This document shows positions 1 through 9,533 of a DNA stretch of 64,000 nt, piece by piece. The notes below the pieces were generated by a model, which was not told the origin of the DNA, ran no database searches, and was given only the letters and a program-made list of their open reading frames with translations. Origin of the DNA: Acidimicrobiia bacterium (GTDB lineage Bacteria > Actinomycetota > Acidimicrobiia > Spongiisociales > UBA11373); contig JBBDMM010000012.1 in the NCBI GenBank assembly GCA_040878325.1, forward strand, positions 123,153 to 187,152. The letters run 5' to 3'. The stretch's first letter is position 1; every line of letters starts with the position of its first letter. A program made the position numbers and the translations under genes.

Positions 1-186
1 GACCGCCGCCATCGCATTCGGGGTCACGACCGGAGCACCTCCCGCAAGAACCTGCGGCCGCAGACCGCCGCCATCGCTTTCGGGGTCACGACCGGAGCAC
101 CTCCCGCAAGAACCTGCACTCGCAGACCGCCGCCATCGCTTTCGGGGTCACGACCGGAGCACCTCACGCAAGAACTTGCCCGTGTA
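1..186. repeat. 62-bp tandem repeat at the 3' end of uvrA (three copies)
   Basis: Three head-to-tail copies start at 1, 63 and 125. Copies 1 and 2 differ by one base in the core (position 16) plus a few at the end. Copy 3 holds the true last codons and stop of uvrA. Read on the minus strand, each copy can encode the same terminal peptide, [10 protein letters not shown], followed by TGA, so the tail of uvrA was duplicated twice downstream of the gene. The unit is not a multiple of three, so the extra copies do not extend the protein. The array may continue left of the window. Confidence 0.9.
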
Positions 187-2979
187 CGACTCGGACACCG
201 CCGCCACCGCCTCCGGAGACCCTTCGGCGACGATGCGGCCGCCTTCTTCGCCGCCCTCCGGGCCGAGATCGATGATCCAGTCGGCCGACTTGACCACGTC
301 GAGGTTGTGCTCGATCACCAGGACCGTATTCCCGCCATCGACCAGGCGCTGCAGCACCATCAACAACTTGCGGACATCCTCGAAGTGCAGGCCGGTTGTG
401 GGCTCGTCGAGGATGTAAAAGGTCCTCCCGGTGGAGCGCTTGCCCAGTTCGCTGGCGAGCTTGACGCGCTGCGCTTCTCCCCCCGAAAGCGTCGGGGCAG
501 GCTGCCCGAGGCGGATGTAGCCGAGGCCGACATCGAAGAAGGTCTGCAGCACGCGGGAGATACGGGGTTGATTCTCGAAGAAGTCGAGTGCCTCGCTGAC
601 GGACATCTCGAGCACATCGGAGATCGAGTGACCCTTCCAGAGGATCTCGAGCGTCTCCCGGTTATATCGCTTCCCCTTGCATTGCTCGCACGGGATATAG
701 ACGTCGGGCAGGAAGTGCATCTCTATCTTGATGGTGCCGTCGCCCTTGCAGGCCTCACAGCGCCCCCCGGACACGTTGAACGAGAACCGTCCCGGCTTGT
801 AGCCGCGGGCGCGCGCCTCGGGCACCGATGAGTACAGCTCCCGAATCCGATCGAACACCTTCGTGTACGTCGCCGGGTTCGAACGAGGCGTGCGGCCGAT
901 CGGCGACTGATCGATGTCGATCGCCTTGTCGATCTTGTCGAGTCCTTCGACCCGCCGGTGGCGACCGGGGATGTCGCGAGCCCGGTATAGCTCGAAGTGC
1001 AGCGCCTTGGCGAGGATCTCCTCCACGAGCGTCGACTTGCCGCTGCCGGAGACTCCGGTGACCGCGATGAACATTCCGAGCGGAAACTCGACATCGAGGT
1101 CCTTGAGGTTGTTCTCGGTCGCTCCGATCACCTTGATCGACTCACCTGATGGCTCGCGGCGTGCCGCCGGCGTGACCACGGACCTCCGCCCGGCCAGGTA
1201 GTCGCCGGTGATCGAGGTCTCTTCGGCGAGGATCGCGTCAAGGGTTCCTTCGGCAACGATCCGACCACCGTGCTCGCCAGCACCAGGGCCGATGTCCACG
1301 ATGTGGTCGGCGACCCTGATGGTCTCCTCGTCGTGCTCGACGACGATGACCGTGTTCCCCAGATCGCGCAGTCGGATCAGCGTCTCGATCAGTCGCTGGT
1401 TGTCGCGTTGATGGAGGCCGATCGACGGCTCGTCGAGGATGTACAGGACCCCCACCAGACCCGAGCCGATCTGGGTCGCCAGCCGGATGCGCTGCGCCTC
1501 ACCGCCGGCGAGAGTGGCGGCCCCGCGGGCGAGGGTCAGGTAGTCGAGGCCGACGTCGAGGAGGAAGCGCAGACGGGCGCCGATCTCTTTCAGGATGGCT
1601 TCGGCGATCGACTGGTCTCGATCGTCGAGTTTCAAGGCATCGATCGCGGCAAACGCATCCCGCAAGGAGAGCGTCGAGAGCTGATGGAGGTTCATACCCC
1701 CCACGGTGACCGCGAGCGAGACGGGATTGAGGCGAGACCCCTCGCAGCCGTCGCACGGGACAAGGCGCATGAACTGTTCGTACATCTCGCGCGCCGACTC
1801 GGAGTCGGCCCCTTCGTGGCGCCTGGTCAGCCACGGGATGAGACCCTCGTAGGCCGTCTGGTAGCGGCGCTGGCGGCCGAACCGATTGACGTACGACACG
1901 GTCACCGGCGTGTCGCCCGTCCCGTTGAGGACCACATCGAGGGCCTTCTTGCTGAGTTTCCTGAACGGGGTGTCCATCGAGAAGTTGTGAGTCGCCGCGA
2001 CTCCTTCGAGGACCCGCTGGTAATAGGAGGCGCGATGGCGGCCCATCCACGGGTTGATGGCGCCTCCGGCCAGCGATCGCTCGTCGTCGGGAACCGCCAA
2101 CTGCCAGTCGACCTGGAACCTGGTGCCGAGCCCGTTGCATGCCGGGCAAGCGCCGTAGGGGCTGTTGAACGAGAAGTTGCGCGGCTGGAGCTCGTCGAAG
2201 GAGATGCCGCAGTGGTCGCAGGCGAGGTGCTGGCTGAAGGTGAGCACCGGACCGTCGGTCACGTCGACCACGGCGATGCCTTCGGCGAGGCGGAGGGCCG
2301 TTTCGAGCGAATCGGTGAGGCGCCGCTGGATGCCCTCCTTCTGAACGAGGCGGTCGACCACGACTTCGATCGTGTGCTGGAAGTAACGATCGAGTTTGAT
2401 GTCCTCGGTGAGGTCGCGCACCTCGCCATCGATGCGCGCCCGGCTGAACCCCTCGTGGCTCAGTTCCTTGAGGAGGGACTCGTACTCCCCTTTTCGTCCC
2501 CGCACCACCGGGGCGAGCACCTGAAACTTGGTGCCCTCCTCGAGCTCGAGGATCTGATCGACGATCTGTTGCGGGGTCTGCCTGGCGACTTCACGCCCGC
2601 ACTGGGGGCAATGCGGCACTCCGATGCGGGCGAAGAGGAGCCGGAGGTAGTCGTGGATCTCGGTCACGGTGCCGACGGTGGAACGCGGGTTACGGCTCGA
2701 CGTCTTCTGATCGATCGAGATCGCCGGCGAGAGCCCCTCGATGAACTCGACGTTCGGCTTCTCCATCTGACCGAGGAACTGGCGGGCGTACGCCGACAGG
2801 CTCTCCACGTACCGGCGCTGGCCCTCGGCGTAGATGGTGTCGAACGCCAACGACGACTTGCCCGATCCCGACAGACCGGTGAAGACGATCAGCCGCCCGC
2901 GCGGGAGCTCGAGCGAGATGTTCTTCAGGTTGTGCTCGCGGGCTCCCCTGATGACGATCGAATCGGAAGACATGCCCAT
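148..2979 (-). CDS. uvrA: UvrABC excinuclease subunit A
   Basis: This is the ATP-dependent damage-recognition subunit of nucleotide excision repair; it loads UvrB onto lesions. At 943 aa it has the full family length. The first Walker A is GLSGSGKSS (residues 35-43) and the second is GVSGSGKST. The two ABC signatures are LAGGEAQR and LSGGEAQR. Zinc-binding Cys pairs are visible (CPQC, CDHC with CPAC, CEAC with CEQC). The ATG at 2979 is used; a second ATG lies 6 nt further in. A TATCAT -10-like element about 27 nt upstream suggests its own promoter. The gene sits downstream of tatA and uvrB on the same strand, separated from tatA by a heptad hairpin. Its 3' end is tandemly duplicated. Confidence 0.98.
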   Translation of the reverse strand: MGMSSDSIVIRGAREHNLKNISLELPRGRLIVFTGLSGSGKSSLAFDTIYAEGQRRYVESLSAYARQFLGQMEKPNVEFIEGLSPAISIDQKTSSRNPRSTVGTVTEIHDYLRLLFARIGVPHCPQCGREVARQTPQQIVDQILELEEGTKFQVLAPVVRGRKGEYESLLKELSHEGFSRARIDGEVRDLTEDIKLDRYFQHTIEVVVDRLVQKEGIQRRLTDSLETALRLAEGIAVVDVTDGPVLTFSQHLACDHCGISFDELQPRNFSFNSPYGACPACNGLGTRFQVDWQLAVPDDERSLAGGAINPWMGRHRASYYQRVLEGVAATHNFSMDTPFRKLSKKALDVVLNGTGDTPVTVSYVNRFGRQRRYQTAYEGLIPWLTRRHEGADSESAREMYEQFMRLVPCDGCEGSRLNPVSLAVTVGGMNLHQLSTLSLRDAFAAIDALKLDDRDQSIAEAILKEIGARLRFLLDVGLDYLTLARGAATLAGGEAQRIRLATQIGSGLVGVLYILDEPSIGLHQRDNQRLIETLIRLRDLGNTVIVVEHDEETIRVADHIVDIGPGAGEHGGRIVAEGTLDAILAEETSITGDYLAGRRSVVTPAARREPSGESIKVIGATENNLKDLDVEFPLGMFIAVTGVSGSGKSTLVEEILAKALHFELYRARDIPGRHRRVEGLDKIDKAIDIDQSPIGRTPRSNPATYTKVFDRIRELYSSVPEARARGYKPGRFSFNVSGGRCEACKGDGTIKIEMHFLPDVYIPCEQCKGKRYNRETLEILWKGHSISDVLEMSVSEALDFFENQPRISRVLQTFFDVGLGYIRLGQPAPTLSGGEAQRVKLASELGKRSTGRTFYILDEPTTGLHFEDVRKLLMVLQRLVDGGNTVLVIEHNLDVVKSADWIIDLGPEGGEEGGRIVAEGSPEAVAAVSESYTGKFLREVLRS

Positions 2980-3047
2980 CCTGAAACGCCGGAAAAGAGA
3001 TGATACCCGGGCCTCACGACGAGAATCTCAGGCATGGCATTCGAGGA

Positions 3048-3122
3048 GAGTCAAGAGTCGAGAATCAAGAGTCAAGACAGGAGGGTCTTGGTTCTTGGCT
3101 CTTGATTCTTGGTTCTTGGCTC
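3048..3122. repeat. Heptad-repeat hairpin after tatA
   Basis: The left arm (3048-3078) is made of 7-nt units of the form GAGTCAA/GAGTCGA/GAATCAA. The right arm (3086-3122) is the reverse complement of the same kind of array. A 7-nt spacer separates them, so the transcript can fold into a long stem. The right arm overlaps the tatA stop codon (3121-3123). On the minus strand it is therefore the immediate 3' UTR of tatA, a plausible transcript end before uvrA. There is no U-tract. Confidence 0.85.
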
Positions 3123-3309
3123 AGTCCTTCGGCGGATCCGCCGCTTCCTGTGCCGTGTCTTCCTGCTCGCCCTCGCGGAGACCATCCTTGAGTTCCTTGG
3201 CTGAGCGTCCCAACGACCTGGCCAGTTCCGGGAGTTTCTTGGCACCGAACAGGAGCAAGAGCACGGCAAGGACCAGGATGATCTCGCCGGCACCGATCTG
3301 GCGGAACAT
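3121..3309 (-). CDS. tatA: Twin-arginine translocase component TatA/TatE
   Basis: This 62-residue protein has the TatA layout: a short N-terminus, one membrane helix (about residues 8-22, ending LLLLFGAKKLPELARS), the F-G hinge with the LPELAR amphipathic helix, and a charged tail rich in Glu/Asp/Lys. TatA oligomers form the passage for folded Tat substrates across the cytoplasmic membrane. The N-terminal MFRQIGAGE is TatA-like rather than TatB-like, and no tatB or tatC is nearby. A GAGGGAG ribosome-binding site precedes the ATG. Heptad-repeat hairpins flank the gene on both sides, so it is probably its own transcription unit. Confidence 0.93.
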   Translation of the reverse strand: MFRQIGAGEIILVLAVLLLLFGAKKLPELARSLGRSAKELKDGLREGEQEDTAQEAADPPKD

Positions 3310-3355
3310 GAGGCTCCCTCAGGTTGCGGACTCAAGGACAGTGTAGGGAGGGCCA

Positions 3356-3479
3356 GAGAATCAAGAATCAAGATTCAAGAATCAAGAAGGAGTCTGCTCT
3401 TGGCTCTTGACTCTTGGCTCTTGACTCTTGGCTCTTGACTCTTGGCTCTTGAATCTTGGCTCTTGACTCTTGGCTCTCC
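3356..3479. repeat. Heptad-repeat hairpin after uvrB
   Basis: This is the longest array of the family. The left arm (about 3356-3389) consists of AATCAAG units. The right arm (about 3395-3477) has roughly twelve units alternating GGCTCTT and GACTCTT. The arms are inverted, so the left arm can pair with any register of the right. The right arm ends three bases before the uvrB stop codon (3480). On the minus strand the array is the 3' UTR of uvrB and precedes the tatA promoter region. Confidence 0.88.
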
Positions 3480-5492
<2,013 letters not shown>

Positions 5493-5499
5493 GGCGAGA

Positions 5500-5505
5500 A
5501 CCCTA
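5500..5505 (-). promoter_or_regulatory. -10 element for leaderless uvrB
   Basis: TAGGGT on the minus strand lies 7 nt upstream of the uvrB ATG, which would put transcription start at the start codon. There is no Shine-Dalgarno sequence between them. It supports 5492 as the start. Confidence 0.5.
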
Positions 5506-5524
5506 ATCCCCCCTGAAATCTGAA

Positions 5525-6097
5525 TCACACGTTGGTGATACGCCTCCATACGGAGCGGCACTCGGTCTCGAGTTCCATCAGATCCCCGCGGTTGTCGACC
5601 ACCAGGTCGGCCGACTCGAGCCACTCGCCCCGCGTCGGCTGGGCGGCCATCCTGGCCGCGGCATCGTGCCGTCCCATGCCCCGAGCCAGCAGGCGCTCGA
5701 GCCGCACCGCCTCGGGCGCATCGACCACGATTCGCTTCCATCCCGGCCCGAGGAAGTCACCAATGAGAGGCAACTCGACCATGACCACGCCAGCGACTCC
5801 ATCGACGATGTCATGGATCTTCGCCCGGATGGCCGGGTGGGTGATCGCTTCGAGCGCCTGCAGCTCGCCCCGCTCGGTGAAGACATGGGCGGCGAGCCGG
5901 GAACGATCGACCGCCCCATCGACGACAAAGCTGGGGAATCGCTCAACCACGGCAGCGTGGGCGGCGCCACCCGGGGCGATCATCTCGTGACCGATGCGAT
6001 CGGCCGACACGACAAGTGCCCCGAGGATCTCGAAGTAGGTGGCAGCCGTCGACTTGCCGCTGCCGATTCCGCCGGTGAGGAGATGGCGCCGGTCCAT
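5525..6097 (-). CDS. coaE: Dephospho-CoA kinase
   Basis: CoaE catalyses the last step of coenzyme A synthesis, phosphorylating the 3'-hydroxyl of dephospho-CoA. This 190-aa protein begins [17 protein letters not shown], with the P-loop at residues 9-17. The family motif [14 protein letters not shown] follows, then the HPAIR substrate-lid segment and VVVD-type central strand. Its length matches single-domain CoaE. The position next to uvrB and rpsA/polA is a common actinobacterial arrangement. TACTCT lies 7 nt upstream of the ATG with no ribosome-binding site, so it is probably leaderless, initiating in the 17-nt gap after the preceding gene. Confidence 0.95.
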   Translation of the reverse strand: MDRRHLLTGGIGSGKSTAATYFEILGALVVSADRIGHEMIAPGGAAHAAVVERFPSFVVDGAVDRSRLAAHVFTERGELQALEAITHPAIRAKIHDIVDGVAGVVMVELPLIGDFLGPGWKRIVVDAPEAVRLERLLARGMGRHDAAARMAAQPTRGEWLESADLVVDNRGDLMELETECRSVWRRITNV

Positions 6098-6104
6098 CCC
6101 GACG

Positions 6105-6110
6105 AGAGTA
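6105..6110 (-). promoter_or_regulatory. -10 element for leaderless coaE
   Basis: TACTCT on the minus strand lies 7 nt before the coaE ATG. It has the same geometry as the elements at uvrB, polA, csaA and bagA in this window. Confidence 0.5.
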
Positions 6111-6114
6111 CCGG

Positions 6115-7851
6115 TCAGCGTTTCCGGCGAGTGGGTTCGGGAAGATGAATCAGCGCGGCAAGCGTGTGGAAGGCTCGGGCCACCCGGGACCGCGGGCTGA
6201 GGGCGACCACTGGGATCCCTTCGTTGACCGACTGCGGAATCAATCGGTCCGACGGGATCGACCCGGCGACCCGAAGACCGAGGCTCCGCTCCAATTCGAC
6301 CAGGTCGAGCCGGGCCTTGGCGTTGGCTCGATTCACCACGAGTCGCACCCGCTCCATGGGGAATCGGCCCGACCTGAGGGCCTCGAGCGCGATCTTGGCG
6401 TTCTTCACCGAAGGAAGGTCCATGTCGACGACCACGAGCACCTCGTCGGCTCCCTCGAGAACCGTCACCAGGTGGTCATCGAAGATCGGCGGCGTATCGA
6501 TCACGACCACCTCGTACATCCCCCGGAGGCGCTCGACAACTTCGACGATCGCCTTAGCGGGGACGTCGGCCTCCGAGGCCGGATAGAGAGGCGCGGCAAG
6601 CACCCGAAGACCGCTCTCATGGCGAAGGAGCATGCCGTCGAGTCGGGCGTCGCTCAATTCATCCAGCCGGGTGACGGCGTCGACCAGGGTCCGGGCGGGC
6701 TCCAGTTGGAGCAACAGGGCGACGTCGCCGAACTGCAGGTCTGAGTCGACGAGCACTACCGAGTCCTCGCCGCGCTGCATCGTCAAAGCCATTGCCAGGT
6801 TGGTAGCGGTGATCGTCTTACCGGATCCGCCCTTGCCCGACATGACCGCGACAACGTGGCCGGCACCCGCGCGGCGGTCGGGGCGACGCCCGTCGGCAGG
6901 TAACAGACCCATCCCTTCCAGGTCGGCAGGCGGGCGTTTCTTCGCAGGAGCGGAGTCGGGCGGCGTCGGCGGAGGGTCGAACGGCGGAGGCGGAGGCGGC
7001 TCCGCCGCGGGTGGCGCCGCCGACTCGAGGCGGGGCGTCGGGGTGACCGGAGGTACGGCGGGTTCGGTCGGTCTGGCGAGATCCGGAATCGCTTCAGGTG
7101 GCGCCGAGAACGCCTCGAACTTCGGGACCGGCAATGGATCGGAGTACCCGAACTCGACCGGGACCACCGGGTCGACCTGAGCGGGAGCGGTTGGCTCCGA
7201 CGGGATCTCGACCGCCGACGCCGGCTCAGGTTGCGCCGAGACGATCGGCACGGCCCAGGCGTCCGGAATCGGAGGAGCCGCCGGCTGGGGTACCACAGAT
7301 CGCACTGGCTCGTCTTCCTGGACAAAGGTCACCGGCGTCGAAAGGCTGGACGAGCCCTCGAACGTGATCGTGACGGGTTCAAAGCCGGGCTGGGTGGTGT
7401 GGACCCGCTCGACACCGGATTCTGCTCCGCGCTCGTCGAGCAGCACGGTATCCCGCGCCTCTTGGCGCGCGGGCACCCGCTCGAGGATCCCCGAGAGTTT
7501 GCGGGCGGTCAGCGGCATGTCGATGACATCGGCTACGCCGGATCGGAGGGCGGCCAGCAGAATGCGATTGGTGACGATGTTGGCGGCGAGGACCACGGCC
7601 ACACCCGGGTCGACCTCACGCAACAGAGCCGCGGAACCGACCCCAGCCTCGTTGCCGAAGGAGGGGCCGAGCAGAACAAGGTCGACCCGGCCGCCCACGA
7701 CGATCTCGGCGGCATCCTCGATCGAGCGGGCCGTAAGGACGCGGTCACCGGCGATGAGTTGTCTGGTGTCTTCGCCGAAGCTCGGGTCGGTGTCTGCCAC
7801 CAGCACGAGTCGGCGCGTGTGCGGAGCCGTCATCAGAGTGTCTTTCGACAC
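6115..7851 (-). CDS. CpaE/TadZ-like ParA-family ATPase with receiver-like N-terminal domain
   Basis: The 578-aa protein has three parts. Residues 1-130 resemble a degenerate response-regulator receiver (RRLVLVADTDPSF, VDLVLLGPSF). Residues about 140-330 are a Pro/Ala-rich, low-complexity linker. Residues about 335-578 are a ParA/MinD ATPase with the deviant Walker A MSGKGGSGKT, VLVDSDLQFGD and VVIDTPP. This order is that of CpaE/TadZ, which positions Flp/Tad pili at the membrane or pole. No tad pilus genes are in the window, so pilus function is only family knowledge; a general polarity or positioning role is as likely. The start is a GTG at 7851; an ATG at 7833 is an alternative. It is followed closely by coaE. 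Confidence 0.82.
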   Translation of the reverse strand: MSKDTLMTAPHTRRLVLVADTDPSFGEDTRQLIAGDRVLTARSIEDAAEIVVGGRVDLVLLGPSFGNEAGVGSAALLREVDPGVAVVLAANIVTNRILLAALRSGVADVIDMPLTARKLSGILERVPARQEARDTVLLDERGAESGVERVHTTQPGFEPVTITFEGSSSLSTPVTFVQEDEPVRSVVPQPAAPPIPDAWAVPIVSAQPEPASAVEIPSEPTAPAQVDPVVPVEFGYSDPLPVPKFEAFSAPPEAIPDLARPTEPAVPPVTPTPRLESAAPPAAEPPPPPPFDPPPTPPDSAPAKKRPPADLEGMGLLPADGRRPDRRAGAGHVVAVMSGKGGSGKTITATNLAMALTMQRGEDSVVLVDSDLQFGDVALLLQLEPARTLVDAVTRLDELSDARLDGMLLRHESGLRVLAAPLYPASEADVPAKAIVEVVERLRGMYEVVVIDTPPIFDDHLVTVLEGADEVLVVVDMDLPSVKNAKIALEALRSGRFPMERVRLVVNRANAKARLDLVELERSLGLRVAGSIPSDRLIPQSVNEGIPVVALSPRSRVARAFHTLAALIHLPEPTRRKR

Positions 7852-7937
7852 CAGATCGGCGATACCTGAGGGGGATTGCAGGGCGAAAGCCGATCGGAGT
7901 CAATCGCCGCCGGGCATGACGCCCTGATCCAGGCGCA

Positions 7938-7958
7938 CCGGCTACCGACTATCGGCTA
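7938..7958. repeat. Three TAGYCGR heptads overlapping the rpsA stop
   Basis: On the minus strand, starting with the TAG stop codon of rpsA itself, the sequence is exactly three 7-nt units: TAGCCGA, TAGTCGG, TAGCCGG. No long complementary arm is evident. It has the same period and the same placement at a stop codon as the longer hairpin arrays. Confidence 0.55.
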
Positions 7959-9431
7959 CTTCCGGCCGATGCCTCGCTGTTTGAGTTCTTCGAGGATGGC
8001 CTCGAGAGACGCATCCGCGTTGAACACCGGCTGGGCGGGCTCGTCGGCGGGCTCGTCTTCGCGCTCGAATTCCTGGGTCTTCTTGCGCTTGCCTCCGCCC
8101 GTCGGTGCCGCAGGCGCCTGCTGATCGTCCTGCCACTGGCTCCGATTCTCCCACTCGGGGAGTCCCTGCTTGATCGAAAGGCTGATGCGGCGCCGTTCGC
8201 CGTCGATCTCGGTGATCTTGACCTTGACAGGCTGATCAACCGACAGCTCGAGCTCCGGACTCTCGACGTGATGGATCGCGATCTCTGAGACGTGCACGAG
8301 GCCCTCGACGCCTTCAGACACCGCGACGAATGCTCCGAATGGGACGGTCTTCGTCACCTTGCCGTCGACGACGTCGCCGACGGCGTGCGCTCCACTGAAG
8401 GACTCCCACGGATCGTCGCGGGTCTGGCGGATGGACAGAGATATCCGCTCACGGTCGAGATCGACCTCGAGCACCTTCACCTTCACCTTGTCGCCGACCG
8501 ACACCACCTCGCTCGGGTGGCTGACGTGTTGCCACGAGAGCTCCGAGACATGGACCAGTCCGTCCATGCCACCGAGATCGACGAAGGCGCCGAAGTTGAC
8601 GACCGAGGACACGACGCCGTCACGATGTTCGCCCGAGGTGAGCTCGTCGAGGAAAGCCTGACGCTGTTCGGCCTGCTCCTCCTCGAGGTAGGCCCGCCTC
8701 GACAAAACCACGTTGTTGCGGTTCTTGTCCAGCTCGATGACTTTCGCTTCGAGCGTCTGACCGATGTATGGGTGGAGGTCGCGGACCCGGCGCAACTCGA
8801 CGAGCGATGCCGGCAGGAAGCCACGCAGGCCGATGTCGACGATCAGGCCGCCCTTGACGACTTCGATCACCTGACCGCTGACGGTGCCCTTCTCTTCCAT
8901 GACCGTCTCGATACGACCCCAGGCCCGCTCGTACTGCGCTCGCTTCTTGGAGAGGATAAGGCGCCCCTCGGCGTCTTCCATTTGCATGACCAGGGCCTCG
9001 ACGGCATCTCCGACCTTGGCCACCTCGCTGGGGTTGACCGTGTTGCGGATCGATAACTCTTTGGCCGGGATCACACCCTCAGACTTGTATCCGATGTCGA
9101 CCAGCACCTCGTCGGGGTCTACCCGCACGATCGTGCCGGTGACCAGGGTGCCTTCCTTCAGCTCGACGACCGTGCGCTCGACGGCCGCGGCGAAGTCCTC
9201 GGCCGAGAGATCGTCGGCCACCTCTCCGAGTCGCTGCATCGCAGCCGCGGGGTCCGCGACCTCGATGCCGTCAAAGGCGGGGGCATCGGCGGTTGCCTCG
9301 GCTGCGTCGGCATCGGCGCTCACGACGGCTGCGGTGGCTGGGGCGGTGTTGTTGGTCGGAGCCTCGCCCTCGGCGGCTTCGACTGCGCTTGCGGTTTCGT
9401 CCGCAGGCGCGTTCGCGGTCTCATCGGTCAT
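7956..9431 (-). CDS. rpsA: 30S ribosomal protein S1
   Basis: S1 helps the 30S subunit bind and unwind mRNA. This 491-aa form has an Ala/Glu-rich acidic N-terminal extension (about residues 1-95) and four S1 RNA-binding domains. They begin near GTLVTGTIVRVDPDEV, GTVSGQVIEVVKGGL, GVVSSVVNFGAFVDLGG and GKVTKTVPFGAFVAV. A charged, disordered C-terminal tail follows. Four S1 repeats is typical of actinobacterial S1, against six in E. coli. A GAGG site precedes the ATG. It is transcribed away from polA, with a 102-bp gap in which I see no further element. Confidence 0.96.
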   Translation of the reverse strand: MTDETANAPADETASAVEAAEGEAPTNNTAPATAAVVSADADAAEATADAPAFDGIEVADPAAAMQRLGEVADDLSAEDFAAAVERTVVELKEGTLVTGTIVRVDPDEVLVDIGYKSEGVIPAKELSIRNTVNPSEVAKVGDAVEALVMQMEDAEGRLILSKKRAQYERAWGRIETVMEEKGTVSGQVIEVVKGGLIVDIGLRGFLPASLVELRRVRDLHPYIGQTLEAKVIELDKNRNNVVLSRRAYLEEEQAEQRQAFLDELTSGEHRDGVVSSVVNFGAFVDLGGMDGLVHVSELSWQHVSHPSEVVSVGDKVKVKVLEVDLDRERISLSIRQTRDDPWESFSGAHAVGDVVDGKVTKTVPFGAFVAVSEGVEGLVHVSEIAIHHVESPELELSVDQPVKVKITEIDGERRRISLSIKQGLPEWENRSQWQDDQQAPAAPTGGGKRKKTQEFEREDEPADEPAQPVFNADASLEAILEELKQRGIGRK

Positions 9432-9533
9432 GGATATTGGTCACCTCGAAGAATGGAACTCCCCAGACAGAACGCCTGGAGAGGCGGCAAGCGTAACACA
9501 AGGCGTAACGGGTTCCACCGAGAACGGTCGCCA

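Noticed and set aside
1-186. CRISPR-like array at the window start
   Set aside because: The units are contiguous tandem copies without spacers and duplicate uvrA coding sequence.
1270-3003. 577-aa open frame opposite uvrA
   Set aside because: Antisense shadow of uvrA; composition reflects the G+C-rich codon third positions of the real gene and it has no protein-like features.
3048-3122. Canonical intrinsic terminator
   Set aside because: The stem is strong but no U-tract follows it, so it is listed as a repeat hairpin with only possible terminator function.
3356-3479. Heptad arrays read as a CRISPR or a coding repeat protein
   Set aside because: The units are 7 nt with no spacers, in inverted pairs between genes. 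Frames through them exist only because the repeats lack stops.
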